Shown here in pieces: positions 19,701-31,756 of a DNA stretch of 64,000 bases. A program made the position numbers and the translations under genes. Origin of the DNA: Lepiota brunneoincarnata (Eukaryota > Basidiomycota > Agaricomycetes > Agaricales > Agaricaceae); contig JAEBUN010000009.1 of NCBI GenBank assembly GCA_023014365.1, positions 124,001 to 188,000 on the forward strand. The letters are read 5' to 3'. The stretch's first letter is position 1; the number at the start of each line of letters is the position of its first letter. Under the pieces are notes generated by a model, which saw nothing but the letters and a program-made list of their open reading frames with translations, ran no database searches and was not told the DNA's origin.

Positions 19701-21219
19701 TGGAACTCCAAGAAAGAATCACAGAATCACCCAAGTATGACGCTAGAACCACTGAGGCATTCAAACTCCTGAAGGAAACCCATCCTAATGCCACCAATAA
19801 AGACTTTGGAACAGTCCTGACCTCAAATGGCCCACTCCTCACATTCCAGGAATGTGTCATCATTCCAGAAGACCTCCAACTCAGACACAATGTCATTGCA
19901 AGATACCATGACCACCTTACACATGGTTACCCCAGAGAACAGGAAACATATCGCTTGCCAAGAAAGAAGTATATTGGCCAGGAATGTCAATATTCATAAA
20001 GAATTATGTCAAAGGCTGTCCAGAATGTCAGCAACACAAAATCATCCAATGACCAGATCATGCCACAATCCAACCCATCCAACCAGTGTCTTCACTATGC
20101 CTGTTTAGTCAGATTTCCTGGGATCTAATCACTGGCCTCCCACCATTCATGGGAAACAATGCCATATTGTCCATGGTGGACCATAGCCTTATGAAGGGGG
20201 TAATTTTCATCCCTACATCAGAAAATGCCACAGCTGACGACATTGGAAGACTCCTCATTGAGAAAGTATTCACAAGATACAGTCTCCCTGACAAAATCAT
20301 ATCAGACAGAGATCCCAGATTTGCTGCCCAATCCCTCAGACAACTAGCAAAACAATTAAACATCAAACAAGCCTTCTCCACTGCCTACCATCCACAAACA
20401 GATGGAATGACCAAATAATACAACCAAGAAATAGAAACCTATCTATCCATATACTGCACCAGAAACCCTCACAAATGGCCAGAAACACTCCCAATCCTCG
20501 AATTCTCCCACAACTCCAAGACACATGCCAAGAACCAAAAATCCCCTTTTGAACTCATCATGGGATACAACCCTCTGGCAATCCCCACCATCATGGAAAC
20601 ATCAAACTTTCCATCAGTAGATGATTGCATCAGACTTCTAGATGACACCCAAAAAGAAGCACATGCCACTCACCAAATAGCTGCCAAAATTATGAAACAA
20701 AGAAGCAGAAGAACTGCCAAACCCCTTGAAACATGTCAAAAAGTATGGCTAGAAGCCAAGAACCTCAAACTTCCATTCCAATCATGAAAAATATCCCTGA
20801 AACAACTAGGACCATTCATAATCAAAGAAGTCCTGTCACCAATGACATACAAACTCCAACTTCCGATCAAATGGAAGATACACCCAGTATTCCATTGAAA
20901 CCTCCTTACCCCATTCAACAAAACAGAAGCATACAGATCTTATCCAATGCCACCACCACCTGACATCATCAACGATGAAGAAGAATACAAAATCAAAACC
21001 ATTCTCAATCACCACCGATACTGCAGAAAACTCCAATACTACATCAAATGGAAAGGATACTCCCACATGGAGAACAAATGGATCACCAATGAAACACTCC
21101 ACACAAATGCTGAAGAATACTTAACTGAGTATAAAGAAGCCCATGGAATTCCTCAGAAAGATCAGGAACCCACCAGAACCTACCAAAGATGACTTCGCTC
21201 CCACACCAAAACAATTTAA
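16724..21219 (+). pseudogene. pol: B2 pol, decayed, split by a solo LTR
   Basis: Protease ALIDSGAQGNFISHK (near 16905) is followed by RT. At 18099-18100 an 8-bp deletion relative to B1 removes the MDD of the YMDD motif. The frame is then broken by the family A solo LTR at 18184-18847. It resumes with [16 protein letters not shown], RNase H (about 19170-19450), integrase (HHCC about 19890-20040; ISWDLITGLPPFMGNNAILS near 20112) and a chromodomain (about 20985-21120). The natural end is TAA at 21217-21219. This copy cannot make an active reverse transcriptase. Confidence 0.92.
18184..18847 (-). repeat. Solo family A LTR inside B2 pol
   Basis: Reads TGTTAGAGC ... GGATATGACA, the reverse complement of the family A LTR (664 bp). 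It is flanked by CTATA at 18179-18183 and 18848-18852. It entered B2 after B2 was in place. It has fewer CpG than the A1 LTR, so it is the older copy. Confidence 0.96.
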
Positions 21220-21240
21220 AAATGCCCATGAACCTCGACC

Positions 21241-22593
21241 TTGTCCATCCCCAAACCACTCCCCCCTTCTCCACAACACCCTCTCCCAGCTCTTCATCCT
21301 CCTCCATCATCATCATCAATGACAAGAACGTTGAATGTACAACACTTTAGACAACTCCTATTCCGGCCCCACCTCCCTACATCCCCTCTCACACCTTCAC
21401 TGAGGCATATGCCCCCCTTAGAGACAAGACCCCTGATCCCAATGCCACCCCAGAACCAACAGTCATCCCAGCCACCTCCCTTAGATTCCATACAGCTGGA
21501 GTATGACCACATGGATCAGATCACCCCTCTGACGGAGATCTGCGTGAGGCTGCCACCAGCCAAACCTTTATGAATAGATTGGAACACTCTCCAATTTCAG
21601 AATACAACCGACAACTCTGGTCTGACTATACCCACCATGTACGACAGACTAAGGCTCTCACTACTGTGTACAATATGCAATGGGCCTGGGCAGAATCACT
21701 TAAGCAACTTCTCCACTCAAGATCAAGCCTTATGTCCAAGGTGTCAAAGAACTTACCCAAACAAAATGAGGTACATACTTTGCAGCCCCCCACCACAACC
21801 ATCGCCCCCACTACCACTACACACCCTACTGCCATCACCACCGCCACTCCCAATAAGGGAAAGAAGTCCACCAATCTCAGAAACCCTTTCAGACATATCA
21901 CCCCTGCTGGGAACACCACCCACACCGTCGCCAATAACAACATCCCAATTCAGAACTCCCCCAATCCTATTCACACACAAACTGACCCCTGAACCACCAA
22001 CAGATCAGTCTGCATCCAATGTAGACACACGGGACACTGGGCCATGGACTGCCCACAATTTGCCTGCCTTGGATGCCAGCAATATGCCCCAGGGCACTAC
22101 TCATATGACTGCATCAAGTATTGATGCCCCCATTGCGCAGTTTTCCAACCTTGCCATAAATGGACCAAATGCCCAGCTCAGAAGACCCGACACACCCCCT
22201 ACTCCAGAAATTCAGCAGCCTGTCCCTCAACCACTCCCACAACTCATAATAGGTACATCAACCTCACAAATGAGGACTACTATGAGGAATGCTATGACAA
22301 GGTTGCTGAATCCAACATTACAGGAGAACCATGCAGTACCTTCTGAAGAAAATCAAACCACCTTAGCAGAAGAAAGAATAGAAAGCCCCCACTTCCAACA
22401 ACTCCTATACGATATCTTCTATCCAGGACAACCCCCATCCCCAGAAACTGCCACCATGCTCAACTTGCACAGAACCCCCACTCCCACCTTCTCTCCAGTC
22501 ATTCCCCCTCATCCCAACTCCACCAAAAACCCTCAAGTTGAGTACTATGAACCAAACTATTTAGCTGAATACCCAAAGGAAGGGAATCAATGA
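21241..22593 (+). CDS. B2 post-pol frames: proline-rich cysteine protein overlapping a zinc-knuckle protein
   Basis: The longer frame runs 21241-22593 with one stop (TGA 21571). From 21637 it is open for 318 residues: CTICNGPGQNHLSNFST...CPRCQRTYP, a proline-rich centre (RERSPPISETLSDIS) and a tail LLYDIFYPGQPPSPE. In another frame, from about 21570 to TGA 22344-22346, lie three CCHC-like knuckles beginning CIQCRHTGHWAMDC (about 22009) and a tail YINLTNEDYYEECYDKV. The second frame has only a TGA at 21990 (CAA in B1) and one near 22122. Both frames are protein-like and recur in B1 and B3. They could be two genes or one spliced product. Confidence 0.55.
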
Positions 22594-22628
22594 GTTGTGA
22601 TGGAAAACAACTCTAAGAACAGACCTAA

Positions 22629-23020
22629 TGTTATCAGAAGTCTATTCAGAAGGACAGTTATGTTTAGCACATATTCCCATGTCATATGTCACTCTGAAAC
22701 CATCAGTAGTGTACACCAGAAGGACTATATTTAACCTATGCCTCATTGTCCTATCTCTGACTCATAGTTACTCAGGTCCATTTACTTATAGTAGGAGCAT
22801 AGCCACACTTAGTATTATATAAGGATACTGTACATTACCATGTATCCTTATCTTAGTGTTATACAGTTCTTGCCTCCTATACCTCTTTGCCCTTAAAACC
22901 AGCTGGACCATAGTGCTTCATCATCTCTAAGTCATGCCTAGTAGGACAAGACCAAGTCTGTATAGACATCTTGCCTTGAATGCTGTGCTACTCAAGAGCA
23001 AACCCCTAACCTGGGTAACA
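22629..23020 (+). repeat. B2 3' LTR
   Basis: 392 bp, TGTTATCAGAAG ... GGGTAACA, followed by GCAAG, the target duplication. Confidence 0.95.
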
Positions 23021-23049
23021 GCAAGGGTGAAACCTGCATAAGTCCCCCC

Positions 23050-26000
23050 AACCATGCCAAATGCACACTGTTAGCAGTGACCAAGCTGGGAAGGCAAGAA
23101 CTCCTTCTGGGATTCACATGGCTGAAGCAGCATAACCCAGAAATTAACTGGCAAACTGGAGAAGTCAATTATCCTGATGCCCCTCATGCTGTACAGAATA
23201 CCAAGACCAGTTGTGCACCAAATGCCATGCACAAAAGCTTTAAGCTAATTGCATCCATGCCTGCTGACTTGGCCCCTTTCCCACCTTAGATGAAGAAGAG
23301 GATGAGGATGAGCCAGCCCTCCCCACCTCAGAGCTGGAGGAGCCTTTAGAAGATGGGGATTGCATCTTTGCAGTGGTACTCCTCCCTCTGAAGCCTACTC
23401 CAGAGGTGATCACTGCAGGCTCTACCACCTCTCAATGCCTAGCAGAAGCCTTCTTCTGGAATTCCCAGATGAACAACCCCCAGAATTCCAGTTTCTGAGC
23501 ATATGTTCCCCCATACCTTTAGGAGTATACTGCCATCTTTACCAAGGAGTCCTTCAACATGCTCCCAGATTACCAACCCTGGGACTACACAATAGAGCTT
23601 ATCCCAGGAGCAGACCCCAAGAGGTGCAAGGTCTATCCACTGTCCCCTCTCAAGCAGAAGGAACTGAACAAATTCTTATAGGAAAACTTGTGTTCTGGTC
23701 ATATACACCCATCTAAGTCTCCCATGGCTTCCCCAGTCTTCTTCATCAAAAAAAAGGATGGCTCACTTTGCCTAGTACAGGATTACTGAGCACTCAATGC
23801 CCTCACAGTGAAGAACAATTATCCTCTGCCCCTCATCTCCAAGCTGGTTGCACAGCTCTGGGGAGCAAAGTACTTCACCAAATTAGATGTTTGATGGGGC
23901 TTCAATAATGTCTGGATTAAGCCAGGAGATGAGTGGAAGACAGCATTTCACACCAATAGGGGCCTCTTCAAACCCCTTGTCATGTTCTTTGGCCTCACTA
24001 ACAGCCCAGCCACCTTCCAGATGATGATGAATGACATCTTTCATGAACTTATCATGGAAGGAGTTGTAGTCATCTACTTGGACAACATCCTCATCTTCAC
24101 CCAGACCTTGGAGCAGCACAGGGATATTGTTAGGCATGTCATGGAGATCCTTCAATGGCACAAACTCTACCTGTGGCCAGAAAAGTATGAGTTCAAGTGC
24201 ACTTACATTGAGTACCTATGACTCATTATCTTGGAAAACTCCATTGAGATGGACCCAGTCAAAGTCACAGGAGTCAAGGAGTGGCCAACCCCCAAGTATA
24301 AATTAAGGCTTCAGTCTTTCCTGGGTTTTACAAATTTCTACTGTCGCTTCATCCAGGACTTCTCCCACATAGCCTAACCCCTCTTTGACCTCACCTGAAA
24401 CAGCACTACATGGCAGTGGAACTTGGAACAGCAAGCAGCATTTGACAGCTTGAAGGCAGCTATCACTTCAGCTCTGGTTTTGGCTTCTCTGGATGATAAG
24501 GCACCCTTCCAAGTAGAAGCTAATAGTTTGGATTTTGCCACAGGGGCAGTACTCTCTCAACTCTCAGGAGATGATGGAAAGTGGCACCTGGTAGTATTTT
24601 ACTCTAAGGCCTTGTCTCCAGTGGAGTGCAACTATAAGATCCATGATAAGGAGATGCTGGCCATTATCCAGGCACTGGAAGAGTGGAGACACTTCCTTGA
24701 AGGAGCATTGGAAAAGTTCAAAATCTGGATGGACCACAAGAACTTAGAGTATTTCATGACTGCTCAGAAGCTAAACCACCAACAGGCACACTGGTCCCTC
24801 TATCTTTCCCAGTTTGACTTCTCCCTTCACCATTGCCCCAGTTGCAGCATGGGAAAGTCCAACACCTTGTCCTGGAGATCTGATCATAGCTCAGGAATGC
24901 ATGATAATGCTGACATTACACTTCTTCCAGCATCTCTCTTTGCAGTATGAGCTGTTGACAGGAATTTCCCTCTAAGGGGAAGAGCAGGCCCTTCTCCAAG
25001 ACATCCACTCTGGAAACCAAGGAGGCAGACAAGATAAAATGGTGGCCAGAGTGGCCTGGGAACTCCAGAAGTCTGCAACATGCTCAGTGCACAGTGCCAA
25101 ATGGTCTGAGCTGGATGGCTTGCTTCTCTTCCAAGGCAAAATATATGTTCCAGATGATGCAGCACTCCACCAATGCATTGTAGCCCTTCACCATGACTCC
25201 CTGAATTGGGAGACATGCTGGCCAATGGAAAACTCTGGAACTTGTCTCCCAAAACTACTGGTGGCCCAACATGTCTTGCTACATTGGTCAGTATGTTTCT
25301 ACATGTGACCTGTGCCTCTGCACAAAACCAATCTGGAAACTCCCTATCAGAGAGCTTTGCCTTCTCCCCATTCCAGAAGCTCAGTGGGATACCATCAGCA
25401 TAGACTTTATAGTGGAACTCCCAGAGTCCAATGGGTATGATGCTGTCATGACTGTGGTTGACTCCATCTCCAAATGTGCTCACTTCATCCCAACACACAC
25501 TACTCTTACAGCAGACAGAGCAGCATAGCTATTTCTCCATCATGTATGGAAACTACATGGACTTCCACATCAAGTGGTCTTGGATCAAGGCCCCCAGTTC
25601 ATTGCATCATTCACCAGGGAACTCTACAGCTTACTCAGAATCAAAAGTACTTCTTCTACAGCATGGCATCCCCAATCAGATGGGCAGATGGAATGGGTCA
25701 ACCAGGAATTGGACCAATACCTCCAGATCTTTGTCAGTAAGCAACAGAATGATTGGCATGACCTCCTCCCCCTGGCAGAATTTCAGCACAACAACCACAT
25801 GCATGCCTCCACCCAACACTCACCATTCATCCTTGACACTGGCCAAAGCCTGAGAATGGGGTTTGAACCCCACCAGTGACCATCTCAACTGGTAAACAGT
25901 CAACAAGTTCAAATCTTGGATGGAATCAGCATTGGAGGAGGCAAGGTCAGCACTTGCAAAGTTTAAAGATGATATGGCAAGGTATTACAACCAATGATAA

Positions 26001-26460
26001 ACCCCAACTCTGGAGTTTAAGCCCAGAGACAAAGTTTTCCTGGATGCATTGGATATACAAACCACACAACCATCCAAGAAACTCTCACATTGCCAGTTAG
26101 GACCCTATGCAATCAACAGACAGGTCAGCTCCAATGCATACTGACTGAAGCTACCAAAATCCATAAGATGCCTCCATCTAGTCTTCAATGTGGTAAAGCT
26201 CACACTCACTCCCACAGACCCTATTCCCAGACACCAGCCCAAACCACTACCAGCACCCATCATTGTTGAGGATGAAGAAGAGTGGGAAGTCAAGGAAATC
26301 CTGGATAGCTGTATCCATCAGAGGAGACTCCAGTTCCTAGTAAAATGGAAGGACTTTGGGATTGAAGAAAACTCCTGGGAATTGGCCAAGGATATCTATG
26401 CCCCCATTTGCATAATGGAATTCTATCAACAACATCCAGGAGCTCTGAGACAGATCAGGA
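23050..26460 (+). pseudogene. pol: Fossil element C, right piece: protease end, RT, RNase H, integrase, chromodomain
   Basis: The protease tail (LGRQELLLGFTWLKQHNPEI, about 23090) continues the piece at 5039-5254. RT has lost key features: the motif is VVIYLDNILIF (second Asp to Asn, about 24070) and there are stops at YLD-flanking sites. RNase H (about 24500-24760), integrase (ISIDFIVELPESNGYDAV near 25396; AWHPQSDGQMEWVNQEL near 25660) and a chromodomain (EWEVKEILDSCIHQRRLQFL, about 26280) follow in changing frames. CpG is nearly absent. This is the oldest LTR element here and it hosted A1, B1 and B2. Confidence 0.88.
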
Positions 26461-26579
26461 GTCTTGCATTTGGCTCAATCCCCTTCTGTGCCCTCAATCC
26501 AACCATTGTGCTGAGTCATCACAACCTTGAAGGAGAGGTAGGTGTAAGGGGAACTCCAGGTCATTGTTCACAACCTCAG

Positions 26580-26789
26580 ATTCAGAATTCTGATCCCCAG
26601 ACTCCCTACATTCAGAAATCTAACCCTCAACCTCCCTGTACTCAGAAATGCAATCCCCAGCCCCTCTGTGTTCAGAAATCTGATTTCCAGCCTCCCTATG
26701 CTCAGAAATCCAATTCCCAGCCCTCCTGCATCCAGAAATCTGATTTCCAGCCTCTCTGGACCCAGACATCTGTCCTCTAGCACCCCTCT
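26580..26789 (+). repeat. 30-bp minisatellite, seven units, in frame with the C chromodomain
   Basis: Seven tandem 30-bp units of the type TTCAGAAATCTGATTTCCAG + CCTCCCTRYR start at 26580, 26610, 26640, 26670, 26700, 26730 and 26760. The chromodomain frame reads through them as ten-residue units (IQKSNPQPPC, VQKSDFQPPY and so on) to a TAG at about 26778. There are no spacers between units. The unit lies just past the probable start of the C 3' LTR or 3' untranslated region. Confidence 0.85.
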
Positions 26790-27291
26790 GATGCAGATGC
26801 AAACCCTCACTGGCATGCACAACCCTATCCCAAGCCCATTCCCAACTATACCCACTTTAGGCATCCCTAACACCTTACAGCCATTTATGTAGAGTAGATT
26901 ACTCAACTTGGACCTTATGGCAGGTAGTATAAGTAGTGTAGATGAGCTTGGAGAAACCTTACTTGATTCTCTAAGGTTTCTCCCTGCTCAGCCAACACAA
27001 CACAGCAACCAAGTCATCCTTACAATCTTGGTATATGAGCTAGTTGGACCCATCAGTGGTTAGGATGGGAACTTTGGTAAAGAGATTGTTCTTAGGTGTA
27101 GTTGGTATGAGTGACTGATGCTAGATGGTCAGCAAACAAACAGGGAAACTAGTGGCAGTTCAGTTACAAGTTTGGTGTTTTGTATCTGGGTTTTAGAGTG
27201 TATGGGTAGAGCCCATAACCTATTTAAACAGTAGGATAGGGGAAAGGAAGAAAGGAATAAAAATTAATTGGAGTTGAGTTCCTCTCCTATT
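26790..27291. other. Probable 3' remnant of element C, no gene
   Basis: No coding frame is recognisable. The stretch before the Tc1 insertion could be C's 3' LTR. A TGTTCACAACC at about 26566 is a possible LTR start, but the matching 5' LTR is not in the window, so the end cannot be fixed. Confidence 0.4.
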
Positions 27292-27293
27292 TA

Positions 27294-28884
27294 CAGTAAG
27301 GGATAAAACTCTTTCAATGATTTTTATACTTCAACAAATATGTTAATAACTGCCCACCTACTAAAGATAAAACCTTCATATTTTTATTAGGAATACCTAT
27401 ATGGTACTCATATATCACTCTGCTAAATATCATTATGTTATATGCTATTTTGGGAAGTCAGTGAATTAAACAATCATTTAAGGTCATTGGAAGGGTTTTG
27501 TCTATCTCTAAGAAATTACCAATAATTATACTTTTAGTACTTTGTATAACCTCCCCTGGCATCCAAGACAGCCTGAACCCTATCAGGCATACTCTCTATC
27601 AGATTCTGATATGCTTCTGCCAGAATCTGATCCTATTCCTTTGTATCCTCCTCTATAATTCTTTTATCCCCTGAGATGGAGTGTTATACTTCTCTAACTT
27701 AATTTTAAGGTGGGTCAATAGATGTTCAATAGGATTGAGGTCTGAAAATTGTGGGAGCTACACCATAACCTCTATTTCAGCTGCTTTGAACCATTTTTGA
27801 GCTTTGATGCACCTATGTTTGGGACCATTATCTTGTTGAAAGACAATATCCTCCACCTCTTTGTCATACCACTCCAACTCCCCTTGAGTTTATCCTCCAA
27901 AATGGTAACAAATAGATCACTATCCATCTTACCATTAATCTTGGCTGCCAACCCTAGATCCTCCCACAGCATACAACCTCATACCATGATAGAACTTCTT
28001 CCAAACTTTGTAGTTCCCTGTACCAGCCTATCACTAAGCCTCTCCCCTACTCTTTTCCAGACCCAAACCCTTCTATCTGATCCTAAGCAATTGATTTTGG
28101 TCTCATCTAACCAAACCACCCTCTTCCAGTCTTCCAGACTCCAGTCTGCATATGCCTCTACCTGCTCCAGTCTTTTCCTCTTGTGTATAACAGAGAGTTT
28201 AGGCCTTGTCTGCTTGACTACAGCCTTCATTCCAGCTTTTTTGAGTGCTTTGCAAACTGTTTTGGAGGATAGAGGTTGGTCAATGATAGTACAAAGGGTT
28301 CTGGTGATTTGGGAGGTATTTTTGGCTTTGCAGAATGTAATAAAATGAGTGGCAGATTTGATATTGCCAACAGAAAGCTTGGTTGGGCAGCCACCAAGTG
28401 ACTTTGAAAGTGCCAAATGATGTTTGGAGCAAAGGCAAGATATAGTGCTGAGGCCAAGACCAGTGGTAGAAGCAATATGGGTAGCAGAGTGGCCTTTGTC
28501 CAAAAGAGAAAGAATATAGTTGTATTGAGTCATAAAGAGAAATCACATATTAGCAAAATGAAGTTGGGGGAATGGTGTGAGCTAGGGGAGTGAAAAGCTA
28601 TATTTATACATTATTCCAACCAGTCACATGACATTTATTTGCACTTATTTGGCTGTAATAAACAAAATCATGTGATTCAAGTAGAGATGGTCAAAATCCT
28701 TAAATGATTGTTTAATTTACTGACTTACTAAAATGGCATATGACATAATGATATTTGGCAGGGTGATATATGAGCCATATAGGTATTCCCAATTAAAAAT
28801 GAAGGTTTATTCTTTAGTAGGTGGGCAGTTATTAACATATTTGTTGAAGTATAAAAATTATTGAAAGGGTTTTGTCCCTTACTA
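27294..28884 (-). mobile_element. Tc1/mariner transposon, inactive
   Basis: 1591 bp between two TA dinucleotides (27292-27293 and 28885-28886). The ends are long imperfect inverted repeats of roughly 190 bp: CAGTAAGGGATAAAACTC on the left against TAGTAAGGGACAAAACCC on the right strand. A transposase relic fills the interior on the minus strand. Confidence 0.92.
27534..28533 (-). pseudogene. Tc1-type transposase (DD34E), broken
   Basis: The ATG at 28533 opens a helix-turn-helix pair (LSLLDKGHSATHIASTTGLG ...), then VVWLDETKINCLGSDRR with the first catalytic Asp. A TGA (Trp codon in relatives) follows SSIMV near 27984. The second Asp (FQQDNGPKH, about 27830) lies in another frame. The third residue, E in SDLNPIEHL, follows it after 34 residues, so the triad is DD34E as in Tc1. 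The relic ends near TAA 27534-27536, which fits the usual 330-350 residues. Transposase moves the element by cut and paste into TA. Two lesions (one stop, one frameshift) inactivate it. Confidence 0.88.
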
Positions 28885-28886
28885 TA

Positions 28887-29739
28887 TATACATGTTCTGT
28901 ATCATCATGTACAGTCAAAGTGTCTTTAATTACAATAGAGTAATTATTCAAGGTCCTCTGTGCCCAAAGCACAAAGGTGTTCATTCTGTATCAAGGTGAC
29001 TCAGCCTTCCTTTTCTTCTCTTTCACCCACAAAGAGTCAAAGGCTATGCCTTCAGGCCCACACATGAATTGTTGTTACATTTTACTACTAACCTGCAAGA
29101 GTAATGTATCTACATATCATAAGCATAAGAATGGGGTATGTCTAGCAAAAGGGGCTCACCTCAGTCACTTGGTGTAATGGTGAGTACTGGGGAGGCCAAA
29201 GTCTATGTATTACCATATGTATTCTAGCTACTGAATATAAACAAAAGGAGTGCCAAACAAATGGTGCAATAATGGCAAATAAGTGCCAAGTTGGCAGTCT
29301 AAGTCCAATATGATTAAAATAAAGATAAAACCTGGCATCCTAGTGGGAGATATCTGTCATGAGCTTGCATAAAATCCAATACTAGATTCATATTCAGGGT
29401 CCACATGTTAACTGGGCCATGTTCTCTAGTAAGCTGTAAGGTGATGATATCATACACCAGTGGCTATGTCAATCGAGCTGCTATCTGACTCCGATGCAGC
29501 ACTGATCAGCAAGTGTGATTGAGAGTGACATTGGCACCCTTTTTCCACCTCTGTTCCTGCTCCATAAGTGTGGAAAAAAGGTGGTGCATATGTTGTATCA
29601 ATGTATGTTGTGGAACGGAACGTGCCAGTGTCCGACCGTTGACTCACAATGGTAGTGGGAAACGAGACTACTTTTTTGGGGCACCCGGTTACGATTGGAC
29701 GCACACCTTGATCTCCACCCCCACACACAATGGAAAAGG
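28887..29739. other. Boundary between the repeat pile and DBP5, no gene
   Basis: Base composition changes from AT-rich to mixed near 29440. I see no motif-bearing frame, no LTR ends and no tRNA. The last 300 bases before 29740 should hold the DBP5 promoter. Small ORFs here on both strands overlap each other and have no recognisable sequence. Confidence 0.5.
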
Positions 29740-31756
29740 ATGCAGACGGCTTCTATAACCCTGGCAAGTATTTTCCTACACGGCTCAAGGTGTCTCTGAC
29801 ACAACGTAGTCAATTCCAAGGAGGGTTCTCCAGAAAAAGAAGGGAACAAGGTCGCTGCAGGTGTGCTCGTCGCGTGTCTCGCTTCGGAGCTCTCGTTTTG
29901 ATCTTTGATTAGGCACCAACAGCGATCTTATCAAGTCGACTTTTGAAGTCACCGTGCGACATATCCAAATCCACTTTTTGAATTCCGGTTCACCCGCAAC
30001 TCTAGGTCACTCTTGCAGATCAACAAGCCGACCCCAACTCACCCCTGTACAGCGCAAAGACATTTGAAGAGCTCGGGCTGTGAGTCAACCCCTAGTTTAC
30101 CATGCCACATCTCACACCGCCACAGTCATGCGGACCTGCTTAAGGGTATCTACGATATGGGATTCTCAAAACCCTCCAAGATCCAGGAGCGCGCCCTTCC
30201 ACTCCTCCTCTCAAATCCGTGCGCCACGCTAACTGTCCCCTCTCGGCTCTTACCCTCACGTCTACGTCTCATGTAGCCCCACCAATATGATTGGCCAATC
30301 ACAATCTGGGACCGGCAAGACCGCCGCCTTTGTATTGACGATGCTCAGTCGCATCGATTTTTCGATAAACAAGCCACAGGTCCGTTGCCCCATCACTACC
30401 CACCACAACTGCTGAATCTTCCGTTGATCGCATTCCCAGGCCCTATGTCTTGCACCCTCCCGAGAACTCGCTCGTCAAATCATGTCTGTCGTTGTGCAGA
30501 TGGGCAAATTCACAAATGTCCAGACTGAATACGCGATCAAGGATAACCTCCCTCGCAATGCTACCAACATCACCGCACAAATCATTGTCGGGACACCTGG
30601 GACGATGATAGATCTTATTAGGCGGAAGGTCCACTTTACTACCACATCCGATCGAGGGGACCGTTCTTCTGACTGTCCGCCTAGGTTATCGACGTCAATG
30701 AAATCAAAGTCTTTGTCCTCGACGAGGCAGATAACATGTTGGACACGGACGGACTGAGTGATCAGACATTACGTGTGAAAAAGTGCGCCTTGACATTTGC
30801 CTTAGTGATCTAAACAAGCTAAATATGCCGGTGGATAGCATGCTTCCCCGCAATCCTGACAAGAAGGTACAAATCATCCTCTTTTCTGCTACATTCCCAG
30901 ATCATGTCCGTTCATTCGCATCGAAATTTGCGCCGAGCGCAAACAAGATCGAGTTGCAGAAGAACGAACTCAGTGTGGAGGGTATCCGGCAATTCTACAT
31001 GGATTGTAGGAACGAGGAGCAAAAATACGATATTTTGGTCCAGCTGTATTCGTTGTTGACGATTGGTCAGAGTATCATCTTCTGCAAGGTGCGTTTGTGA
31101 TCCTGCTGTGCCGCCTTCGACAAATATGCCGATGGGATCGCACTAGCACCGGCACACAGCGGATAGGATATCACAAAAGATGACGGCTGAGGGACATAAA
31201 GTTGCTTCGTTGCATGGAGCTAAGGATGCCGCAGAGCGCGACACGATTATTGACGGGTTCAGGCAGGGCAAAGACAAGGTACGAGCTCTACAATTCTGGG
31301 AGTGCTAAGAGACTTTATCGGAACATAGGTGTTGATCACGACCAACGTTATCGCTCGAGGTATCGATATCCTTCAAGTTAACATGGTGGTGAACTATGAC
31401 CTGCCGCTGATGAACGAGAATGGCATAACGAACGACGAGCGCCCCGATATCGAAACATATATCCATCGCATTGGTATGCCCTGCCTTTTTCTCTCACTGT
31501 TTGAAATTTAATATGGGTGGGACTTTGGTAAAGGTCGGACAGGTCGGTTCGGGAGAAAGGGTATCTCGATCAATTTTGTGCACGATAAGAAGACGTGGTT
31601 GCAGATGGAGCAGATTGAAAAGGCACTTGGGAGACAAATCACCAGGATCGAGACTAATGATTTAGATGAGATGGAGGAGGCTCGTTTTTTCTCTGTTTTC
31701 TGTGTTTGGTGCTGACATTTCTCGTCCTGCAGAAAATGAAGGCTGCACTGAAGTAG
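29740..31756 (+). CDS. DBP5: ATP-dependent RNA helicase Dbp5, mRNA export factor
   Basis: Thirteen exons join in frame: 29740-29767, 29810-29860, 29913-29953, 30006-30079, 30126-30218, 30277-30379, 30440-30628, 30685-30782, 30839-31088, 31147-31278, 31329-31473, 31534-31679 and 31733-31756 (457 aa). Motifs appear in DEAD-box order: Q motif ([13 protein letters not shown]), Walker [35 protein letters not shown] and HRIGRTGRFG. Dbp5 is known to remodel mRNPs at the cytoplasmic face of the nuclear pore, with Gle1. Its length is near the yeast protein's 482. The last intron has a GC donor (31680). The first two exons are the least certain. It is a single-copy host gene stranded between transposon blocks. 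Confidence 0.93.

Larger units (their letters stand above)
13856..23020 (+). mobile_element. Family B chromovirus, copy B2, with two later insertions
   Basis: LTRs at 13856-14636 (interrupted) and 22629-23020; target duplication GCAAG at 13851-13855 and 23021-23025. A family B solo LTR in reverse orientation (13934-14317) lies in the 5' LTR, and a family A solo LTR in reverse orientation (18184-18847) lies in the RT region. B2 has a slightly different LTR (392 bp) from B1 and B3 and carries its own set of stops, so it is a distinct lineage. Confidence 0.95.

Noticed and set aside
26580..26789. Regular 30-bp repeats as a CRISPR-like array
   Set aside because: Units are contiguous without spacers and the genome is eukaryotic; it is a minisatellite.
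29450..29728. 92-residue minus-strand ORF upstream of DBP5
   Set aside because: No recognisable motif, overlaps ORFs in other frames, lies where the DBP5 promoter should be.
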